A DNA stretch of 64,000 nt from Hydractinia symbiolongicarpus. Taxonomy: Eukaryota > Cnidaria > Hydrozoa > Anthoathecata > Hydractiniidae. Below are positions 1 through 14,689 of the stretch, piece by piece. The translations under genes and the position numbers were made by a program. The stretch spans positions 1,736,001 to 1,800,000 of the forward strand of contig NC_079887.1 of NCBI RefSeq assembly GCF_029227915.1. Reading direction: 5' to 3'. The number at the start of each line of letters is the position of its first letter. The stretch's first letter is position 1. The notes beneath the pieces are model-generated. The model saw only the letters and a program-made list of their open reading frames with translations, was not told the DNA's origin and ran no database searches.

Positions 1-159
1 GGTTTACGGGGAAAGGCGGGTTTTCGTTTGCCGTCGATTAAACTTCTTTTATTCAGCGTCTCATCAAAAATGAAAACATTTTTAAAAACTACAAGTCTTA
101 TGCGTTTTAGTGGTGAAAAAATAATTTAAAAAATCGTTCTGGAAATGAGTTTACTCACA

Positions 160-2205
160 GGGTACTTTCTTTGTATACATTCGGCTATACGGGCCAAGCC
201 CGGGATTTACGGTAAATCGCGGGTTTTCGTTGTCCGGCGATTAAACCTCTTTCATTAAGTGTCTCATCAAAAATGAAAACTATTTTAAAAACTACAAGTC
301 TCATGCGTTTTAGTGGTGAAAGAAAAATTTAAAAAATCGTTCGGGAAATGAGTTTACTCCCTGGGTACTTTCTTTGTATACTTTTGACTATACGGGTCGA
401 GTCCGGGGTTTAAGGGAAATGGCGGGTTTTCGTTTGCCGTCGATTAAACTTCTTTTATTCAGCGTCTCATCAAAAATGAAAACATTTTTAAAAACTACAA
501 GTGTTATGCGTTTTAGTGGTGAAAAGATAATTTAAAAAATCGTTTTGGAAATGAGTTTACTCACAGGGTACTTTCTTTGTATACATTCGACTATACGGGC
601 CAAGCCCGGGATTTACGGGAAATCGCGGGTTTTCGTTTGCTGGCGATTAAACCACTTTCATTAAGCGTCTCATCAAAAAATGAAAACATTTCTGAAAACT
701 ACAAGTCTTATGCGTTTTAGTGGTAAAAAAATAATTTAAAAAATCGTTCGGGAAATGAGTTTACTCCCTAAGTACTTTCTTTGTATACTTTTGACTATAC
801 GGGCCGAGTCCGGGATTTACGGGAAATCGCGGATTTTCGTTTGCCGGCGATTAAACTTCTTTTATTCAGCGTCCCATCAAATATGAAAATATTTTTGAAA
901 ACTACAAGTCTCATGCGTTTAGTGGTAAAGAAAATAATATAAAAAATCGTTCGGGAAATGAGTTTACTCCCTGGGTACTTTCTTTGTATACTTTTGACTA
1001 TACGGGTCGAGTCCGGGGTTTAAGGGAAATGGCGGGTTTTCGTTTGCCGTCGATTAAACTTCTTTTATTCAGCGTCTCATCAAAAATGAAAACATTTTTA
1101 AAAACTACAAGTCTCATGCGTTTTAGTGGTAAAAAAATAATTTTAAAAATCGTTCGGAAATGAGTTTACTCACAGGGTTCTTTCTTTGTATACATTCGAC
1201 TATACGGGCCAAGCCCGGGATTTACGGTAAATCGCGGGTTTTCGTTGTCCGGCGATTAAACCTCTTTCATTAAGTGTCTCATCAAAAATGAAAACTATTT
1301 TAAAAACTACAAGTCTCATGCGTTTTAGTGGTGAAAGAAAAATTTAAAAAATCGTTCGGGAAATGAGTTTACTCCCTGGGTACTTTCTTTGTATACTTTT
1401 GACTATACGGGTCGAGTCCGGGGTTTAAGGGAAATGGCGGGTTTTCGTTTGCCGTCGATTAAACTTCTTTTATTCAGCGTCTCATCAAAAATGAAAACAT
1501 TTTTAAAAACTACAAGTGTTATGCGTTTTAGTGGTGAAAAGATAATTTAAAAAATCGTTTTGGAAATGAGTTTACTCACAGGGTACTTTCTTTGTATACA
1601 TTCGACTATACGGGCCAAGCCCGGGATTTACGGGAAATCGCGGGTTTTCGTTTGCTGGCGATTAAACCACTTTCATTAAGCGTCTCATCAAAAAATGAAA
1701 ACATTTCTGAAAACTACAAGTCTTATGCGTTTTAGTGGTAAAAAAATAATTTAAAAAATCGTTCGGGAAATGAGTTTACTCCCTAAGTACTTTCTTTGTA
1801 TACTTTTGACTATACGGGCCGAGTCCGGGATTTACGGGAAATCGCGGATTTTCGTTTGCCGGCGATTAAACTTCTTTTATTCAGCGTCCCATCAAATATG
1901 AAAATATTTTTGAAAACTACAAGTCTCATGCGTTTAGTGGTAAAGAAAATAATATAAAAAATCGTTCGGGAAATGAGTTTACTCCCTGGGTACTTTCTTT
2001 GTATACTTTTGACTATACGGGTCGAGTCCGGGGTTTAAGGGAAATGGCGGGTTTTCGTTTGCCGTCGATTAAACTTCTTTTATTCAGCGTCTCATCAAAA
2101 ATGAAAACATTTTTAAAAACTACAAGTCTCATGCGTTTTAGTGGTAAAAAAATAATTTTAAAAATCGTTCGGAAATGAGTTTACTCACAGGGTTCTTTCT
2201 TTGTA
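160..2205 (+). repeat. 5-mer higher-order repeat, two copies
   Basis: Two adjacent copies of a 1,015-bp unit (5 x 203). The variant GGTAAATCGCGGGTTTTCG followed by TTGTCCGG occurs at 211 and again at 1,226, and the intervening monomers match almost base for base; the only difference I noticed is GGCTATAC near 183 against GACTATAC near 1,198. The monomer order is A B A B B. Positions 1-160 look like the end of a more diverged preceding unit. Confidence 0.85.
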
Positions 2206-3419
2206 TACATTCGACTACACGGGCCAAGCCCAGGATTTACGGGAAATCGCGGGATTTCGTTTGCCGGCGATTAAACTTCTTTCGTTAACCCTTTCATCAA
2301 AAATGAAAACATTTTTGAAAACTTCAAGTCTCATGCGTTTTTGTGGTGAAAAAAAAAATTAAAAAATCGTTCGGGAAATCAGTTTACTCCCTGGGTACTT
2401 TCTTTGTATACATTCGACTATACGGGCCAAGCCCCGGATTTACGGGAAAACACGGGATTTCGTTTGCCGGCGATTAAACCTCTTTCATTAAGCGTCTCAT
2501 CAAAAATGAAAACATTTTTGAAAACTACAAGTCTCATGCGTTTTAGTGGTGAAAAAAAATAATTAAAAAATCGTTCGGGAAATGAGTTTACTCACTGGGT
2601 ACTTTCTTTGTATACATTCGACTATACGGGCCAAGCCCGCAATTTACGGGAAATCGCGGGATTTCGTTTCCCGGCGATTAAACTTCTTTCATTAACCGTC
2701 TCATCAAAAATGAAAACATTTTTGAAAACTTCAAGTCTCATGCGTTTTAGTGGTGAAAAAAAAATTAAAAAATCGTTCGGGAAATGAGTTTACTCCCTGG
2801 GTACTTTCTTTGTATACATTCGACTATACGGGCCAAGCCCGGAATTTACGGAAAATCGCGGGATTTCGTTTGCCGGCGATTAAACCTCTTTTAATAAGCG
2901 TCTCATCAAAAATGAAAACATTTTTAAAAACTACAAGTCTCATGCGTTTTAGTGGTGAAAAAATACTTTAAAAAATCGTTCAGGAAATGAGTTTACTCCC
3001 TGGCTACTTTCTTTGTATACTTTGGACTATACGGGCCGAGTCCGGGATTTACGGGAAATCGCGGATTTTCGTTTGAGGGCGATTAAACTTCTTTTATTCA
3101 GCGTCTCATCAAAAATGAAAACATTTTTGAAAACTTCAAGTCTCATGCGTTTTTGTGGTGAAAAAAAAAATTAAAAAATCGTTCGGGAAATCAGTTTACT
3201 CCCTGGGTACTTTCTTTGTATACATTCGACTATACGGGCCAAGCCCGGGATTTACGGGAAATCGCGGGATTTCGTTTGCCGGCGATTAAACCTCTTTTAA
3301 TAAGCGTCTCAGCAAAAATGAAAACATTTTTGAAAACTACAAGTCTCATGCGTTTTAGTGGTGAAAAAATAATTTAAAAAATCGTTCAGGAAATGAGTTT
3401 ACTTCCTGGGTACTTTCTC

Positions 3420-6400
3420 TGTATACTTTGGACTATACGGGCCGAGTCCGGGATTTACGGGAAATCGCGGATTTTCGTTTGAGGGCGATTAAACTTCTTT
3501 TACTCAGCGTCTCATCAAAAATGAAACAATTTTTGAAAACTACAAGTCTCATGCGTTTTAGTGGTGAAAAAATAATTTAAAAAATCGTTCGGGAAATGAG
3601 TTTACTCCCTGGGTACTTTCTTTGTATACATTCGACTATACGGGCCAAGCCCCGGATTTACGGGAAAACACGGGATTTCGTTTGCCGGCGATTAAACCTC
3701 TTTCATTAAGCGTCTCATCAAAAATGAAAACATTTTTGAAAACTACAAGTCTCATGCGTTTTAGTGGTGAAAAAAAATAATTAAAAAATCGTTCGGGAAA
3801 TGAGTTTACTCACTGGGTACTTTCTTTGTATACATTCGACTATACGGGCCAAGCCTGCAATTTACGGGAAATCGCGGGATTTCGTTTCCCGGCGATTAAA
3901 CTTCTTTCATTAACCGTCTCATCAAAAATGAAAATATTTTTGAAAACTACAAGTCTCATGCGTTGTAGTGGTGAAAAAATAATTTAAAAAATCGTTCGGA
4001 AAATGAGTTTACTCCCTGGGTACTTTCTTTGTATACTTTTGACTATACGGGCCGAGTCCGGGGTTTACGGGAAATGGCGGGTTTTCGTTTGCCGGCGATT
4101 ACACTTCTTTTATTCAGCGTCTCATCAAAAATGAAAACATTTTTAAAAACTACAAGTCTCATGCGTTTTAGTGGTGAAAAGATAATTTAAAAAATCGTTT
4201 TGGAAATGAGTTTACTCACAGGGTACTTTCTTTGTATACATTCGACTATACGGGCCAAGCCCGGGATTTTCGGGAAATCGCGGGATTTCGTTTGCCGGCG
4301 ATTAAACCTCTTTTAATAAGCGTGTCATCAAAAATGAAAACATTTTTGAAAACTACAAGTCTCATGCGTTTTAGTGGTGAAAATATAAATTAAAAAATCG
4401 TTCGGGAAATGAGTTTACTCCCTGGGTACTTTCTTTGTATACTTTGGACTATACGGGCCGAGTCCGGGATTTACGGGAAATCGCGGATTTTCGTTTGAGG
4501 GCGATTAAACTTCTTTTATTCAGCGTCTCATCAAAAATGAAAACATTTTTAAAAACTACAAGTCTCACGCGTTTTAGTGGTGAAAAAATAATTTAAAAAA
4601 TCGTTCGAAAAATGAGTTTACTCCCTGAGTACTTTCTTTGTATACATTCGACTATACGGGCCAAGCCCGGGATTTACGGGAAATCGCGGGTTTTCGTTTG
4701 CTGGCGATTAAACGACTTTCATTAAGCGTCTCATCAAAAATGAAAATATTTTTGAAAACTACAAGTGTCATGCGTTTTAGTGGTGAAAGAAAAATTTAAA
4801 AAATCGTTCGGGAAATGAGTTTACTCCCTGGGTACTTTCTTTGTATATATTCGACTATACGGGCCAAGCCCCGGATTTACGGGAAAACGCGGGATTTCGT
4901 TTGCCGGCGATTAAACCTCTTTCATTAAGCGTCTCATCAAAAATGAAAATATTTTTGAAAACTACAAGTCTCATGCGTTGTAGTGGTGAAAAAATAATTT
5001 AAAAAATCGTTCGGAAAATGAGTTTACTCCCTGGGTACTTTCTTTGTATACTTTTGACTATACGGGCCGAGTCCGGGGTTTACGGGAAATGGCGGGTTTT
5101 CGTTTGCCGGCGATTACACTTCTTTTATTCAGCGTCTCATCAAAAATGAAAACATTTTTAAAAACTACAAGTCTCATGCGTTTTAGTGGTGAAAAGATAA
5201 TTTAAAAAATCGTTTTGGAAATGAGTTTACTCACAGGGTACTTTCTTTGTATACATTCGACTATACGGGCCAAGCCCGGGATTTACGGGAAATCGCGGGA
5301 TTTCGTTTGCCGGCGATTAAACCTCTTTTAATAAGCGTGTCATCAAAAATGAAAACATTTTTGAAAACTACAAGTCTCATGCGTTTTAGTGGTGAAAAAA
5401 AAAATTAAAAAATCGTTCGGGAAATGAGTTTACTCCCTGGGTACTTTCTTTGTATACTTTGGACTATACGGGCCGAGTCCGGGATTTACGGGAAATCGCG
5501 GATTTTCGTTTGAGGGCGATTAAACTTCTTTTACTCAGCGTCTCATCAAAAATGAAACAATTTTTGAAAACTACAAGTCTCATGCGTTTTAGTGGTGAAA
5601 AAATAATTTAAAAAATCGTTCGGGAAATGAGTTTACTCCCTGGGTACTTTCTTTGTATACATTCGACTATACGGGCCAAGCCCCGGATTTACGGGAAAAC
5701 ACGGGATTTCGTTTGCCGGCGATTAAACCTCTTTCATTAAGCGTCTCATCAAAAATGAAAACATTTTTGAAAACTACAAGTCTCATGCGTTTTAGTGGTG
5801 AAAAAAAATAATTAAAAAATCGTTCGGGAAATGAGTTTACTCACTGGGTACTTTCTTTGTATACATTCGACTATACGGGCCAAGCCCGCAATTTACGGGA
5901 AATCGCGGGATTTCGTTTCCCGGCGATTAAACTTCTTTCATTAACCGTCTCATCAAAAATGAAAATATTTTTGAAAACTACAAGTCTCATGCGTTGTAGT
6001 GGTGAAAAAATAATTTAAAAAATCGTTCGGAAAATGAGTTTACTCCCTGGGTACTTTCTTTGTATACTTTTGACTATACGGGCCGAGTCCGGGGTTTACG
6101 GGAAATGGCGGGTTTTCGTTTGCCGGCGATTACAATTCTTTTATTCAGCGTCTCATCAAAAATGAAAACATTTTTAAAAACTACAAGTCTCATGCGTTTT
6201 AGTGGTGAAAAGATAATTTAAAAAATCGTTTTGGAAATGAGTTTACTCACAGGGTACTTTCTTTGTATACATTCGACTATACGGGCCAAGCCCGGGATTT
6301 TCGGGAAATCGCGGGATTTCGTTTGCCGGCGATTAAACCTCTTTTAATAAGCGTGTCATCAAAAATGAAAACATTTTTGAAAACTACAAGTCTCATGCGT

Positions 6401-7550
6401 TTTAGTGGTGAAAATATAAATTAAAAAATCGTTCGGGAAATGAGTTTACTCCCTGGGTACTTTCTTTGTATACTTTGGACTATACGGGCCGAGTCCGGGA
6501 TTTACGGGAAATCGCGGATTTTCGTTTGAGGGCGATTAAACTTCTTTTATTCAGCGTCTCATCAAAAATGAAAACATTTTTAAAAACTACAAGTCTCACG
6601 CGTTTTAGTGGTGAAAAAATAATTTAAAAAATCGTTCGAAAAATGAGTTTACTCCCTGAGTACTTTCTTTGTATACATTCGACTATACGGGCCAAGCCCG
6701 GGATTTACGGGAAATCGCGGGTTTTCGTTTGCTGGCGATTAAACGACTTTCATTAAGCGTCTCATCAAAAATGAAAATATTTTTGAAAACTACAAGTGTC
6801 ATGCGTTTTAGTGGTGAAAGAAAAATTTAAAAAATCGTTCGGGAAATGAGTTTACTCCCTGGGTACTTTCTTTGTATATATTCGACTATACGGGCCAAGC
6901 CCCGGATTTACGGGAAAACGCGGGATTTCGTTTGCCGGCGATTAAACCTCTTTCATTAAGCGTCTCATCAAAAATGAAAATATTTTTGAAAACTACAAGT
7001 CTCATGCGTTGTAGTGGTGAAAAAATAATTTAAAAAATCGTTCGGAAAATGAGTTTACTCCCTGGGTACTTTCTTTGTATACTTTTGACTATACGGGCCG
7101 AGTCCGGGGTTTACGGGAAATGGCGGGTTTTCGTTTGCCGGCGATTACACTTCTTTTATTCAGCGTCTCATCAAAAATGAAAACATTTTTAAAAACTACA
7201 AGTCTCATGCGTTTTAGTGGTGAAAAGATAATTTAAAAAATCGTTTTGGAAATGAGTTTACTCACAGGGTACTTTCTTTGTATACATTCGACTATACGGG
7301 CCAAGCCCGGGATTTACGGGAAATCGCGGGATTTCGTTTGCCGGCGATTAAACCTCTTTTAATAAGCGTGTCATCAAAAATGAAAACATTTTTGAAAACT
7401 ACAAGTCTCATGCGTTTTAGTGGTGAAAAAAAAAATTAAAAAATCGTTCGGGAAATGAGTTTACTCCCTGGGTACTTTCTTTGTATACTTTGGACTATAC
7501 GGGCCGAGTCCGGGATTTACGGGAAATCGCGGATTTTCGTTTGAGGGCGA
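3420..7550 (+). repeat. 10-mer higher-order repeat with nested 5-mer
   Basis: Two adjacent copies of a unit of about 2,031 bp. Rare markers recur at that spacing: GAAACAATTTTTG at 3,523 and 5,554, and GGGAAAACACGGG near 3,662 and 5,693. Within each copy a shorter 1,015-bp relation is visible: the CGATTACA variant occurs at about 4,096, 5,111, 6,127 and 7,142. The two halves of the 10-mer share about three of five monomers, so the 10-mer looks like a modified pair of 5-mers. Confidence 0.8.
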
Positions 7551-10500
7551 TTAAACTTCTTTTATTCAGCGTCTCATCAAAAATGAAAACATTTTTAAAA
7601 ACTACAAGTCTCATGCGTTTTAGTGGTGAAAAGATAATTTAAAAAATCGTTCGAAAAATGAGTTTACTCCCTGAGTACTTTCTTTGTATACATTCGACTA
7701 TACGGGCCAAGCCCGGGATTTACGGGAAATCGCGGGTTTTCGTTTGCTGGCGATTAAACGACTTTCATTAAGCGTCTCATCAAAAATGAAAATATTTTTG
7801 AAAACTAAAAGTCTTATGCGTTTTAGTGGTGAAAAAATAATTTAAAAAATCGTTCTGGAAATGAGTTTACTCACTGGGTACTTTCTTTGTATACATTCGA
7901 CTATACGGGCCAAGATCGGGATTTACGGGAAATCGCGGGTTTTCGTTTTCCGGCGATTAAACCTCTTTCATTAAGCGTCTCATCAAAAATGAAAACATTT
8001 TTGAAAACTACAAGTGTCATGCGTTTTAGTGGTGAAAGAAAAATTTAAAAAATCGTTCGGGAAATGAGTTTACTCCCTGGGTACTTTCTTTGTATATATT
8101 CGACTATACGGGCCAAGCCCCGGATTTACGGGAAAACGCGGGATTTCGTTTGCCGGCGATTAAACCTCTTTCATTAAGCGTCTCATCAAAAATGAAAACA
8201 TTTTTGAAAACTACAAGTCTCATGCGTTTTATTGGTGAAAAAATAATTTAAAAAATCGTTCGGGAAATGAGTTTACTCCCTAAGTACTTTCTTTGTATAC
8301 TTTTGACTATACGGGCCGAGTCCGGGATTTACGGGAAATCGCGGATTTTCGTTTGCTGGCGATTAAACTTCTTTTATTCAGCGTCCCATCAAATATGAAA
8401 ATATTTTTGAAAACTACAAGTCTCATGCGTTTAGTGGTAAAGAAAATAATATAAAAAATCGTTCGGGAAATGAGTTTACTCCCTGGGTACTTTCTTTGTA
8501 TACTTTTGACTATACGGGTCGAGTCCGGGGTTTAAGGGAAATGGCGGGTTTTCGTTTGCCGTCGATTAAACTTCTTTTATTCAGCGTCTCATCAAAAATG
8601 AAAACATTTTTAAAAACTACAAGTCTCATGCGTTTTAGTGGTGAAAAGATAATTTAAAAAATCGTTTTGGAAATGAGTTTACTCACAGGGTTCTTTCTTT
8701 GTATACATTCGACTATACGGGCCAAGCCCGGGATTTACGGGAAATCGCGGGTTTTCGTTTGCTGGCGATTAAACCACTTTCATTAAGCGTCTCATCAAAA
8801 ATGAAAACATTTCGGAAAACTACAAGTCTCATGCGTTTTAGTGGTGAAAAAAAATAATTAAAAAATCGTTCGGGAAATGAGTTTACTCACTGGGTACTTT
8901 CTTTGTATACATTCGATTATACGGGCCAAGCCCGCAATTTACGGGAAATCGCGGGATTTCGTTTCCCGGCGATTAAACTTCTTTCATTAACCGTCTCATC
9001 AAAAATGAAAACATTTTTGAAAACTTCAAGTCTCATGCGTTTTAGTGGTGAAAAAAAAAATTAAAAAATCGTTCGGGAAATGAGTTTACTCCCTGGGTAC
9101 TTTCTTTGTATACATTCGACTATACGGGCCAAGCCCGGGATTTACGGAAAATCGCGGGATTTCGTTTGCCGGCGATTAAACCTCTTTTAATAAGCGTCTC
9201 ATCAAAAATGAAAACATTTTTAAAAACTACAAGTCTGATGCGTTTTAGTGGTGAAAAAATACTTTAAAAAATCGTTCGGGAAATGAGTTTACTCCCTGGG
9301 TACTTTCTTTGTATACTTTGGACTATACGGGCCGAGTCCGGGATTTACGGGAAATCGCGGATTTTCGTTTGAGGGCGATTAAACTTCTTTTATTCAGCGT
9401 CTCATCAAAAATGAAAATATTTTTGAAAACTACAAGTCTCATGCGTTGTAGTGGTGAAAAAATAATTTAAAAAATCGTTCGGAAAATGAGTTTACTCCCT
9501 GGGTACTTTCTTTGTATACTTTTGACTATACGGGCCGAGTCCGGGGTTTACGGGAAATGGCGGGTTTTCGTTTGCCGGCGATTACACTTCTTTTATTCAG
9601 CGTCTCATCAAAAATGAAAACATTTTTACAAACTACAAGTCTCATGCGTTTTAGTGGTGAAAAGATAATTTAAAAAATCGTTTTGGAAATGAGTTTACTC
9701 ACAGGGTACTTTCTTTGTATACATTCGACTATACGGGCCAAGCCCGGGATTTACGGGAAATCGCGGGATTTCGTTTGCCGGCGATTAAACCTCTTTTAAT
9801 AAGCGTGTCATCAAAAATGAAAACATTTTTAAAAACTACAAGTCTCATGCGTTTTAGTGGTGAAAAAATAATTTAAAAAATCGTTCGGGAAATGAGTTTA
9901 CTCCCTGGGTACTTTCTTTGTATACTTTGGACTATACGGGCCGAGTCCGGGATTTACGGGAAATCGCGGATTTTCGTTTGAGGGCGATTAAACTTCTTTT
10001 ATTCAGCGTCTCATCAAAAATGAAAACATTTTTAAAAACTACAAGTCTCATGCGTTTTAGTGGTGAAAAGATAATTTAAAAAATCGTTCGAAAAATGAGT
10101 TTACTCCCTGAGTACTTTCTTTGTATACATTCGACTATACGGGCCAAGCCCGGGATTTACGGGAAATCGCGGGTTTTCGTTTGCTGGCGATTAAACGACT
10201 TTCATTAAGCGTCTCATCAAAAATGAAAATATTTTTGAAAACTAAAAGTCTTATGCGTTTTAGTGGTGAAAAAATAATTTAAAAAATCGTTCTGGAAATG
10301 AGTTTACTCACTGGGTACTTTCTTTGTATACATTCGACTATACGGGCCAAGATCGGGATTTACGGGAAATCGCGGGTTTTCGTTTTCCGGCGATTAAACC
10401 TCTTTCATTAAGCGTCTCATCAAAAATGAAAACATTTTTGAAAACTACAAGTGTCATGCGTTTTAGTGGTGAAAGAAAAATTTAAAAAATCGTTCGGGAA

Positions 10501-11077
10501 ATGAGTTTACTCCCTGGGTACTTTCTTTGTATATATTCGACTATACGGGCCAAGCCCCGGATTTACGGGAAAACGCGGGATTTCGTTTGCCGGCGATTAA
10601 ACCTCTTTCATTAAGCGTCTCATCAAAAATGAAAACATTTTTGAAAACTACAAGTCTCATGCGTTTTATTGGTGAAAAAATAATTTAAAAAAACGTTCGG
10701 GAAATGAGTTTACTCCCTAAGTACTTTCTTTGTATACTTTTGACTATACGGGCCGAGTCCGGGATTTACGGGAAATCGCGGATTTTCGTTTGCTGGCGAT
10801 TAAACTTCTTTTATTCAGCGTCCCATCAAATATGAAAATATTTTTGAAAACTACAAGTCTCATGCGTTTAGTGGTAAAGAAAATAATATAAAAAATCGTT
10901 CGGGAAATGAGTTTACTCCCTGGGTACTTTCTTTGTATACTTTTGACTATACGGGTCGAGTCCGGGGTTTAAGGGAAATGGCGGGTTTTCGTTTGCCGTC
11001 GATTAAACTTCTTTTATTCAGCGTCTCATCAAAAACGAAAACATTTTTAAAAACTACAAGTCTCATGCGTTTTAGTG
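6965..11077 (+). repeat. 12-monomer-offset duplication
   Basis: About 1.7 kb at 6,965-8,640 is repeated at 9,402-11,077, an offset of 2,437 bp (12 monomers). Diagnostic variants are AACTAAAAGTCTTATGCG with TCTGGAAATGAG (7,801 and 10,238) and CCAAGATCGGG. The monomers at 8,640-9,402 belong to the unit but differ from what follows the second copy, so this is an incomplete tandem duplication or one later edited by exchange. Confidence 0.75.
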
Positions 11078-13913
11078 GTAAAAAAATAATTTTAAAAATC
11101 GTTCGGAAATGAGTTTACTCACAGGGTTCTTTCTTTGTATACATTCGACTACACGGGCCAAGCCTAGGATTTACGGGAAATCGCGGGATTTCGTTTGCCG
11201 GCGATTAAACTTCTTTCGTTAACCCTCTCATCAAAAATGAAAACATTTTTGAAAACTACAAGTCTCATGCGTTTTATTGGTGAAAAAATAATTTAAAAAA
11301 TCGTTCGGGAAATGAGTTTACTCCCTAAGTACTTTCTTTGTATACTTTTGACTATACGGGCCGAGTCCGGGATTTACGGGAAATCGCGGATTTTCGTTTG
11401 CTGGCGATTAAACTTCTTTTATTCAGCGTCCCATCAAATATGAAAATATTTTTGAAAACTACAAGTCTCATGCGTTTAGTGGTAAAGGAAATAATATAAA
11501 AAATCGTTCGGGAAATGAGTTTACTCCCTGGGTACTTTCTTTGTATACTTTTGACTATACGGGTCGAGTCCGGGGTTTAAGGGAAATGGCGGGTTTTCGT
11601 TTGCCGTCGATTAAACTTCTTTTATTCAGCGTCTCATCAAAAATGAAAACATTTTTAAAAACTACAAGTCTCATGCGTTTTAGTGGTAAAAAAATAATTT
11701 TAAAAATCGTTCGGAAATGAGTTTACTCACAGGGTTCTTTCTTTGTATACATTCGACTACACGGGCCAAGCCTAGGATTTACGGGAAATCGCGGGATTTC
11801 GTTTGCCGGCGATTAAACTTCTTTCGTTAACCCTCTCATCAAAAATGAAAACATTTTTGAAAACTTCAAGTCTCATGCGTTTTTGTGGTGAAAAAAAAAA
11901 TTAAAAAATCGTTCGGGAAATGAGTTTACTCCCTGGGTACTTTCTTTGTATACATTCGACTATACGGGCCAAGCCCGGGATTTACGGGAAATCGCGGGAT
12001 TTCGTTTGCCGGCGATTAAACCTCTTTTAATAAGCGTCTCAGCAAAAATGAAAACATTTTTGAAAACTACAAGTCTCATGCGTTTTAGTGGTGAAAAAAT
12101 AATTTAAAAAATCGTTCAGGAAATGAGTTTACTTCCTAGGTACTTTCTCTGTATACTTTGGACTATACGGGCCGAGTCCGGGATTTACGGGAAATCGCGG
12201 ATTTTCGTTTGAGGGCGATTAAACTTCTTTTACTCAGCGTCTCATCAAAAATGAAAACATTTTTAAAAACTACAAGTCTCATGCGTTTTAGTGGTGAAAA
12301 AATAATTTAAAAAATCGTTCGGGAATTGAGTTTACTCCCTGGGTACTTTCTTTGTATACATTCGACTATACGGGCCAAGCCCCGGATTTACGGGAAAACA
12401 CGGGATTTCGTTTGCCGGCGATTAAACCTCTTTCATTAAGCGTCTCATCAAAAATGAAAACATTTTTGAAAACTACAAGTCTCATGCGTTTTAGTGGTAA
12501 AAAAATAATTTTAAAAATCGTTCGGAAATGAGTTTACTCACTGGGTACTTTCTTTGTATACATTCGACTACACGGGCCAAGCCTAGGATTTACGGGAAAT
12601 CGCGGGATTTCGTTTGCCGGCGATTAAACTTCTTTCGTTAACCCTCTCATCAAAAATGAAAACATTTTTGAAAACTACAAGTCTCATGCGTTTTATTGGT
12701 GAAAAAATAATTTAAAAAATCGTTCGGGAAATGAGTTTACTCCCTAAGTACTTTCTTTGTATACTTTTGACTATACGGGCCGAGTCCGGGATTTACGGGA
12801 AATCGCGGATTTTCGTTTGCTGGCGATTAAACTTCTTTTATTCAGCGTCCCATCAAATATGAAAATATTTTTGAAAACTACAAGTCTCATGGGTTTAGTG
12901 GTAAAGAAAATAATATAAAAAATCGTTCGGGAAATGAGTTTACTCCCTGGGTACTTTCTTTGTATACTTTTGACTATACGGGTCGAGTCCGGGGTTTAAG
13001 GGAAATGGCGGGTTTTCGTTTGCCGTCGATTAAACTTCTTTTATTCAGCGTCTCATCAAAAATGAAAACATTTTTAAAAACTACAAGTCTCATGCGTTTT
13101 AGTGGTAAAAAAATAATTTTAAAAATCGTTCGGAAATGAGTTTACTCACAGGGTTCTTTCTTTGTATACATTCGACTACACGGGCCAAGCCTAGGATTTA
13201 CGGGAAATCGCGGGATTTCGTTTGCCGGCGATTAAACTTCTTTCGTTAACCCTCTCATCAAAAATGAAAACATTTTTGAAAACTTCAAGTCTCATGCGTT
13301 TTTGTGGTGAAAAAAAAAATTAAAAAATCGTTCGGGAAATGAGTTTACTCCCTGGGTACTTTCTTTGTATACATTCGACTATACGGGCCAAGCCCGGGAT
13401 TTACGGGAAATCGCGGGATTTCGTTTGCCGGCGATTAAACCTCTTTTAATAAGCGTCTCAGCAAAAATGAAAACATTTTTGAAAACTACAAGTCTCATGC
13501 GTTTTAGTGGTGAAAAAATAATTTAAAAAATCGTTCAGGAAATGAGTTTACTTCCTAGGTACTTTCTCTGTATACTTTGGACTATACGGGCCGAGTCCGG
13601 GATTTACGGGAAATCGCGGATTTTCGTTTGAGGGCGATTAAACTTCTTTTACTCAGCGTCTCATCAAAAATGAAAACATTTTTAAAAACTACAAGTCTCA
13701 TGCGTTTTAGTGGTGAAAAAATAATTTAAAAAATCGTTCGGGAATTGAGTTTACTCCCTGGGTACTTTCTTTGTATACATTCGACTATACGGGCCAAGCC
13801 CCGGATTTACGGGAAAACACGGGATTTCGTTTGCCGGCGATTAAACCTCTTTCATTAAGCGTCTCATCAAAAATGAAAACATTTTTGAAAACTACAAGTC
13901 TCATGCGTTTTAG
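11076..13913 (+). repeat. 7-mer higher-order repeat, two copies
   Basis: Two adjacent copies of about 1,419 bp (11,076-12,494 and 12,495-13,913). Shared rare variants include CTTCCTAGGTACTTTCTC at 12,132 and 13,551, GTTTTATTGGTG near 11,270 and 12,690, and CCTAGGATTTACGG near 11,163 and 12,582. The first copy has GGGTTCTTTC near 11,125 where the second has GGGTACTTTC, one of the few differences seen. Confidence 0.82.
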
Positions 13914-14689
13914 TGGTGAAAAAAAATAATTAAAAAATCGTTCGGGAAATGAGTTTACTCACTGGGTACTTTCTTTGTATACATTCGCCTATACGGGCCA
14001 AGCCCGAAATTTACGGGAAATCGCGGGATTTCGTTTCCCGGCGATTAAACTTCTTTCATTAACCATCTCATCAAAAATGAAAACATTTTTGAAAACTTCA
14101 AGTCTCATGCGTTATAGTGGTGAAAAAAAAAATTAAAAAATCGTTCGGGAAATGAGTTTACTCCCTGGGTACTTTCTTTGTAGACATTCGACTATACGGG
14201 CCAAGCCCGGGATTTACGGAAAATCGCGGGATTTCGTTTGCCGGCGATTAAACCTCTTTTAATAAGCGTCTCATCAAAAATGAAAACATTTTTAAAAACT
14301 ACAAGTCTCATGCGTTTTAGTGGTGAAAAAATACTTTAAAAAATCGTTCGGGAAATGAGTTTACTCCCCGGGTACTTTCTTTGTATACTTTGGACTATAC
14401 GGGCCGAGTCCGGGATTTACGGGAAATCGCGGATTTTCGTTTGAGGGCGATTAAACTTCTTTTATTCAGCGTCTCATCAAAAATGAAAATATTTTTGAAA
14501 ACTACAAGTCTCATGCGTTGTAGTGGTGAAAAAATAATTTAAAAAATCGTTCGGAAAATGAGTTTACTCCCTGGGTACTTTCTTTGTATTCTTTTGACTA
14601 TACGGGCCGAGTCCGGGGTTTACGGGAAATGGCGGGTTTTCGTTTGCCGGCGATTACACTTCTTTTATTCAGCGTCTCATCAAAAATGA

